DNA of 64,000 nucleotides from Pseudomonadota bacterium (lineage in GTDB: Bacteria > Bdellovibrionota > UBA1018 > CAIMNF01): assembly GCA_027491115.1 (NCBI GenBank), contig JAIXWV010000034.1:62001-126000 (forward strand), written 5' to 3'. Shown one piece after another: positions 59,941 through 64,000 of this stretch. Every line of letters begins with the position of its first letter. Positions within the stretch are counted from its first letter, which is position 1. Made by a program: the position numbers and the translations under genes. The notes beneath the pieces are model-generated. The model searched no databases. It was not told the DNA's origin and worked only from the letters and a program-made list of their open reading frames with translations.

Positions 59941-61199
59941 CAGTAATCCCTCATTCCCTGAAGTGGCGTGAGGCGCGAGGCTCCGTGCGCCGGAAACCAC
60001 GATGCCATACCGACGATAAAGAACGAAACCAAAGGCACTCCGATAAACACCCATGGATCAAACACCACCGGCAAAGTGCGATCATAATACACATCCGGAA
60101 GCGATATGAACTGGTATCGCCTCAACAGGACACACAATAGAAAAGCCCCGACCGTACCAGCCACGACCCCGGCACCACCGATCAAGAGCCCCTTCCAGAG
60201 AAAAATCCCCCGGATGTCGGACGCTCTCGCTCCCATAGTCCTGAAAATGGCGATCTCTTTCAACTTCTCTTGTACAAGCAAGGTCAGAGTCGAAACGATG
60301 TTGAGGCTCGATATCACAACAGTGAACAAGAGAATCAAGAACATGGCGATCCGCTCGAGCCTCATCGAAGCGAAGAGATTCTGATTGAGCTCGTTCCAAT
60401 CCCGGATTCTTATGCCTTTCAATTCCTTCCGATAACGATCTGTGAAGGACTCCGAGATCGAGGCGTCCTTCAAAGTAACCTGGACTTCGCTGACCGCCCC
60501 CCTCTTGCGCAAGAAGGATTCCATCGAAGCCAGAGTGGTGAACGCGATATGACTCTCCTGCTCAGGCACGCCCTGATGATAGATCCCCTCGACGATGAAA
60601 CGTTTGACCCTGGGAATGTTGTTGAAGGGACCGTCCATCTGTGAAGGAGAGATCAAAGTCACAAAATCACCGGGAATGAGTCCGAGCTCGTAGGCGAGTT
60701 CCTTGCCGATGAAGACCCCAGGGTGCCGAACAGCCTCGGGTCCATCACGATCCACCAACATCTGGGGAAGAGCTTCCTCCACCAAACTCTTTTTCAGACG
60801 CGCAATCCGATCCGGCTCCACCCCTTGGATCTTGATCCCGGAAACCTTGTTACCAGCCCGGATCACCACCTCACTCCCAAGAACCCAACTCACAAAATCC
60901 ACGTCTTTATTTGAGACCAAAGACGCAACAGCTGGAATCTGCAAAATGGAGGAACGGGGAACCAGACCTTGATCGAATCCGTCCAGATCGGGGGTCGGAT
61001 GCATGAGGACGTGCAACTCGCTCGAGACGAGTTTTTCACGCAACTGCCTCTCGAACCCGTTCATCACCGCCAGGACGATGATGATGGCGGCGACACCGAG
61101 ACCCACTCCACCCATGGAGAGTGCCGTGCTCAGGCTCAGGAACCGGGTGTTCCGCTTGGCTCTCAGGTAGCGACCCGCCACCCAACGGATCCAATTCAT
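59940..61199 (-). CDS. lolC: Lipoprotein-releasing ABC transporter permease (LolC/E family)
   Basis: 419 residues from the ATG at 61199; starts at 61211, 61220 and 61223 (GTG) are possible. The homology-supported start MNWIRWVAGRYLRAKRNTRFLSL leads to TM1 (VGLGVAAIIIVLAVMNGFE), a periplasmic domain of about 220 residues, then three TM helices with QEKLKEIAIFRTMGARASDIRGIF, the coupling motif of LolC/E. With LolD and an outer-membrane chain it releases lipoproteins from the inner membrane. No LolD is adjacent. It follows the fadJ-type gene and precedes ribE. Confidence 0.92.
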   Translation of the reverse strand: MNWIRWVAGRYLRAKRNTRFLSLSTALSMGGVGLGVAAIIIVLAVMNGFERQLREKLVSSELHVLMHPTPDLDGFDQGLVPRSSILQIPAVASLVSNKDVDFVSWVLGSEVVIRAGNKVSGIKIQGVEPDRIARLKKSLVEEALPQMLVDRDGPEAVRHPGVFIGKELAYELGLIPGDFVTLISPSQMDGPFNNIPRVKRFIVEGIYHQGVPEQESHIAFTTLASMESFLRKRGAVSEVQVTLKDASISESFTDRYRKELKGIRIRDWNELNQNLFASMRLERIAMFLILLFTVVISSLNIVSTLTLLVQEKLKEIAIFRTMGARASDIRGIFLWKGLLIGGAGVVAGTVGAFLLCVLLRRYQFISLPDVYYDRTLPVVFDPWVFIGVPLVSFFIVGMASWFPAHGASRLTPLQGMRDY

Positions 61200-61219
61200 G
61201 CCACCACTCATGCGTGGCA

Positions 61220-63415
61220 TCACCTATGGAAGGAGCCGCGCTCGGCGAATCTCCGGAGAGCGTCACTGGGCTCGAAACGCATGCCGTAGACCTTCGAAAG
61301 CTCGCTCAGACGCTCCACGATCTTCTTCAAGCCGCGATCGTAGGCGTAGCGGAGCAGGCCACCGCGGAAGGGCGGGAATCCGGTTCCCATGATCATTCCG
61401 AGGTCCACATCGTGCGCGGACTCAACCACTCCCTCGTCCAGACAACGGGCGGCTTCATTGACCATGCTCAGAACACATCGATCCACCATCTCCTCGGTCG
61501 GGATCTTTCCGTCGACAGGGGTGATTCCGAGCAAATCGTAGATTCCTGAATCGAACTTGCGCTCCGAACGATCCTTACCCTCGTAGAGATAGAATCCGGC
61601 ACCCACTTTCCGCCCGAGACGCTTCTCGTTCAGCAGACGCTCGAATGTCCGTGGAGGAGACATGCGTTCCCCGAATGCATCATGCAGGATGTGGCCAACC
61701 TTGTCGCCGACATCAAGTCCGACCTCGTCGATGAGCTCGATGGGCCCCATCGGCATACCGAATTCGATCATCGCACGATCCAGTTCTTCAATCCGGACTC
61801 CGTCGGACACCATGATGGCCGCCTCAGTCAAATAAGGCATCAGCAAGCGGTTTACAAGGAATCCTGGTCCGTCTTTCACAACAATGGGGGTCTTGCCGAT
61901 TTGTTTCGAGAACTGGAAAATCTGGGACACGGCCTGATCCGAGGACTTTTCTCCGCGAATGACTTCAACAAGCGGCATCTTGTGTACGGGATTGAAAAAG
62001 TGCATGCCACAAAAACGTTCTGGATGCTTCATCACGGATTGCATCTGACTCACCGGAAGCGAAGAGGTGTTGGTCGCGATCACGCACTGATCACTCACCT
62101 GACCTTCCAGCTCCTTGAGTACTGACTGTTTCACATCCATGCGTTCCACCACAGCCTCGATGACCACTTCGGCAGAGCGGAATCCATCATAGGTCGTGGT
62201 CGGCGCGATCCGAGCCAGTTTCTGGTCGAATTGTCTGGCGGTGATCGACTTGCGCTTCAGACTTTTCTTGAACAGGGTCAGCGCCGACTGAATCCCGATT
62301 TCGAGTCCCGGCAAACCGATGTCTTTCATGCGAACATTGACACCTTTGTCGGCCAACAGGTGTGCAATGCCGCCACCCATGACCCCGGCGCCGAGCACTG
62401 CCGCGCTTTGGATCTTTTTGGTCTCGGCCGAGCGGCCCTCGGGCAATCCGGTCGCTTTTTTCACACCCTCGGTCATGAAGAAGATCCGGATGCAGTTTTT
62501 GGAAACCGAAGTGGCAGCCATTTCTCCGAACCCGCGGGCCTCACGCTTCATGGCCTCGTCACGACGGGAGCCTCGGAAATCGGATCCAAAACCGGTGCCA
62601 GTTTCTTCAATCACGTTGATGGCTTCGAGAGGAGCAGGATATTTGCCTTTGGTCTTGGATAGCACACCTTCGCGGGCCTTCTTGAAAACCACACTTCGTC
62701 CGACCGGGTTGTTCTCGAGCAACTTTCCTGCGAGTCCCCCCATCCCACCGAACTTCGGCTCGCGTGCAATCCGGTCGCCTTTCTTCAGACGGTCGAGATT
62801 CCGAACTACCCAAGCGGTGGCGTTCTCTTCAAAATCCTCTTTGGGGAGGCAGGCATCCGCAAGGCCGGCTTTCTCGGCCTTCTCTCCGGTCAGGGTTTTT
62901 CCGGAGAGAATCAGGTCCAGGGCCGTAGCCAATCCGACTTTCCAGGGCATCCGGATACACCCCCCCATTCCGGGAATCACGCCAAGCAGAGTTTCAGGCA
63001 GACCGATCCTGGCGGCCGGGTCATTCGACATCACGATGGCTGAACTGGCCAGCGACAGTTCACACCCGCCACCCATGCAAGAACCGTTGATGGCGACCAC
63101 TCTCGGAAACGGCAGGTCTTCCCACTCATTCAGCAGCTTTTGTCCGGCCTCGGAAAGAGCCTGAGCCTCAGGCGCCGTTTTTGCCGCCTGAAACAAGGTG
63201 ATATCGGCACCGGCAATGAAGTTTCCGGGTTTGCCCGACACCAGGATCAGTGCCTCGATTTCAGATGACTTGGATTTCAACAGAGGAATCAGTGCCTCGA
63301 ACTCGGCCATCACGTCCCGATTGAATTTGTTCACCTTCTCACCCTTCAGGTCGAAACGGAGAAAAGCGAGGGAACGGCCTGAAACCTGGCGAACTTGCAG
63401 ATCAAAATGATTCAT
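61220..63415 (-). CDS. fadJ: Fatty-acid oxidation multifunctional enzyme (enoyl-CoA hydratase/3-hydroxyacyl-CoA dehydrogenase)
   Basis: 731 residues from the ATG at 63415. The N-terminal crotonase half has FIAGADITLF and CMGGGCELSLAS (oxyanion hole), IGLPETLLGVIPGMGGCIRMPW; the C-terminal half starts AAVLGAGVMGGGIAHLLADKGVNV (NAD-binding) and has the catalytic HFFNPVHKMPLVEVIRG. It hydrates and oxidises enoyl-CoA in beta-oxidation, following FadD activation. The family is FadJ/FadB; I use fadJ because no thiolase is adjacent and the length is close to FadJ (714). It begins 26 bp after the outer-membrane-protein gene and its stop abuts lolC. Confidence 0.92.
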   Translation of the reverse strand: MNHFDLQVRQVSGRSLAFLRFDLKGEKVNKFNRDVMAEFEALIPLLKSKSSEIEALILVSGKPGNFIAGADITLFQAAKTAPEAQALSEAGQKLLNEWEDLPFPRVVAINGSCMGGGCELSLASSAIVMSNDPAARIGLPETLLGVIPGMGGCIRMPWKVGLATALDLILSGKTLTGEKAEKAGLADACLPKEDFEENATAWVVRNLDRLKKGDRIAREPKFGGMGGLAGKLLENNPVGRSVVFKKAREGVLSKTKGKYPAPLEAINVIEETGTGFGSDFRGSRRDEAMKREARGFGEMAATSVSKNCIRIFFMTEGVKKATGLPEGRSAETKKIQSAAVLGAGVMGGGIAHLLADKGVNVRMKDIGLPGLEIGIQSALTLFKKSLKRKSITARQFDQKLARIAPTTTYDGFRSAEVVIEAVVERMDVKQSVLKELEGQVSDQCVIATNTSSLPVSQMQSVMKHPERFCGMHFFNPVHKMPLVEVIRGEKSSDQAVSQIFQFSKQIGKTPIVVKDGPGFLVNRLLMPYLTEAAIMVSDGVRIEELDRAMIEFGMPMGPIELIDEVGLDVGDKVGHILHDAFGERMSPPRTFERLLNEKRLGRKVGAGFYLYEGKDRSERKFDSGIYDLLGITPVDGKIPTEEMVDRCVLSMVNEAARCLDEGVVESAHDVDLGMIMGTGFPPFRGGLLRYAYDRGLKKIVERLSELSKVYGMRFEPSDALRRFAERGSFHR

Positions 63416-63441
63416 ATTCCGAAAGCTTAGGCTCTCCCGGA

Positions 63442-64000
63442 TTAGAAGTAAATGCCCACACCGGCACCGACAGACCATGACGCGCTCCGGCTCAAATTCA
63501 GCGCTGAATCCCACCCCACGGGACTTCCTGGAACCGTGTTGGAATCGGAACCTTTGTCACCTGAATGGAACCTGAGGTCCAACCAGGCGGAGAGTAGGCG
63601 CTCCCATGAATACCAGAGCCCCGCACCGGCAAACCCTTCTCTTCCCTCCCAACGGGATTGAAATTCAGGCGACTCAAGAGTCCCGGAGATCCAATGGAAG
63701 CCCCCGCTCAAAAAGGGCTCGAGCCCTGCCGACCTGCCAAAGGGAAAGACCCTTCCCCCTAGCGTCCAAGCCCTTCCTGAGCTTCGGTACAAGGGCCCGA
63801 AACCGTCGAACCAGAATTGTTGTGTTTGTTCCTGCCTCGAAATGAACCCCTGGAGATAGGCTCCCCATCGGGCCCCTCCTTCCCATCCGCTTCGGAATCC
63901 GGGAAGTTCGACCACAGCCGGAACACCCAGAAGGGAGTGTGACTCCATTCTTCCCCCGAAATGGAACTTCCAGCTTGATCCAGCCTCAGTCTCGACACCA
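63442..64000 (-). CDS. Outer-membrane beta-barrel protein, C-terminal part (runs off window)
   Basis: The open frame extends from the stop at 63442 to the window edge with no stop, so the N-terminus is outside; an internal ATG at 63948 is probably not the start. At least 185 residues are visible, with alternating strands (GFISRQEQTQQFWFDGFG, AWTLGGRVFPFG, LEPFLSGGFHWISGTL, GFAGAGLWYSWERLLSAWLDLRFHSG) and the terminal SWSVGAGVGIYF, ending in the Phe used by the BAM machinery. Barrel identity is unknown. It is the first visible gene of the run into fadJ-lolC-rib. Confidence 0.75.
   Translation of the reverse strand, partial: GVETEAGSSWKFHFGGRMESHSLLGVPAVVELPGFRSGWEGGARWGAYLQGFISRQEQTQQFWFDGFGPLYRSSGRAWTLGGRVFPFGRSAGLEPFLSGGFHWISGTLESPEFQSRWEGREGFAGAGLWYSWERLLSAWLDLRFHSGDKGSDSNTVPGSPVGWDSALNLSRSASWSVGAGVGIYF

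Noticed and set aside
63416-63441. FMN riboswitch for the rib genes
   Set aside because: The rib genes sit inside a run starting upstream of fadJ, and neither this 26-bp gap nor the junctions inside the run hold RFN-like conserved stems.
1-64000. CRISPR arrays, insertion sequences, prophage or conjugation genes
   Set aside because: No spaced repeat arrays, transposase, integrase or phage structural proteins were recognised on either strand.

Overview
The window looks like chromosome of a Gram-negative, moderately high-GC bacterium. I see no plasmid, phage, IS or CRISPR signature. Outer-membrane barrels, lipobox lipoproteins, a TonB-dependent-receptor-like protein, LolC, a ferrochelatase with an internal cysteine cluster, a lysine-tailed HU protein and several SHKIAGP-type membrane proteins suggest the Bdellovibrionota/former-deltaproteobacterial area. 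That placement is an inference from gene content; I could run no search. Genes are very tightly packed, with many ATGA, TTGA and GTGA stop/start overlaps.

Layout. 1-6.1 kb: aconitase (partial) diverges from fadD-icd, a phytochelatin-synthase-like cysteine peptidase and a gamma-glutamyltransferase. 6.2-12.0 kb: methionine/C1 genes (small unknown, metH, fused homocysteine methyltransferase/MTHFR). 12.1-14.0 kb: HAMP-like membrane protein, PilZ protein, trmO. 14-20.5 kb: two NAD-binding SDR proteins, CorA, an exported protein and hemH; corA and the exported-protein gene share an upstream element. 20.5 kb: cyclophilin. 21.1-29.5 kb: a six-gene, nearly gapless minus-strand operon (BtaA/DUF3419-like, P450, adenylate-forming ligase, UbiA-like, rifampin-phosphotransferase-like dikinase, GNAT) that reads as an unrecognised small-molecule or lipid biosynthetic cluster. 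It diverges from an orphan FtsX-type permease, followed by a ceramidase-family protein, a sphingosine/diacylglycerol-kinase-family protein and a phospholipase-A2-like protein, so 21-34.5 kb is a lipid-centred island.

34.4-38.9 kb: secreted and membrane proteins, a lipoprotein ending in a Hint (intein/hedgehog-type) domain, HU and a Fur-family regulator. 38.9-45 kb: Tex, SEC-C protein, an OM protein, tRNA-Leu(GAG), a PP2C phosphatase fused to a cyclic-nucleotide-binding domain, and a secreted metalloprotease. 45-50.8 kb: an ABC importer operon led by two PTPS homologues with ExxH(G)H motifs, diverging from an SDR plus TonB-receptor-like gene, which looks like a pterin/folate or vitamin module. 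50.8-57 kb: gltX, cytochrome c, a sigma-region-4-like/anti-sigma-like single-chain protein, tRNA-Val(GAC), an HTTM pair and a metzincin lipoprotein. 57-64 kb: HPF, riboflavin genes (ribE-ribBA-ribH), lolC, fadJ-type beta-oxidation enzyme and a truncated OM barrel.

A recurring regulatory feature: at least six genes have a plausible -35/-10 promoter whose -10 box ends only 6-9 nt before the start codon, with no convincing Shine-Dalgarno site. This suggests leaderless mRNAs.
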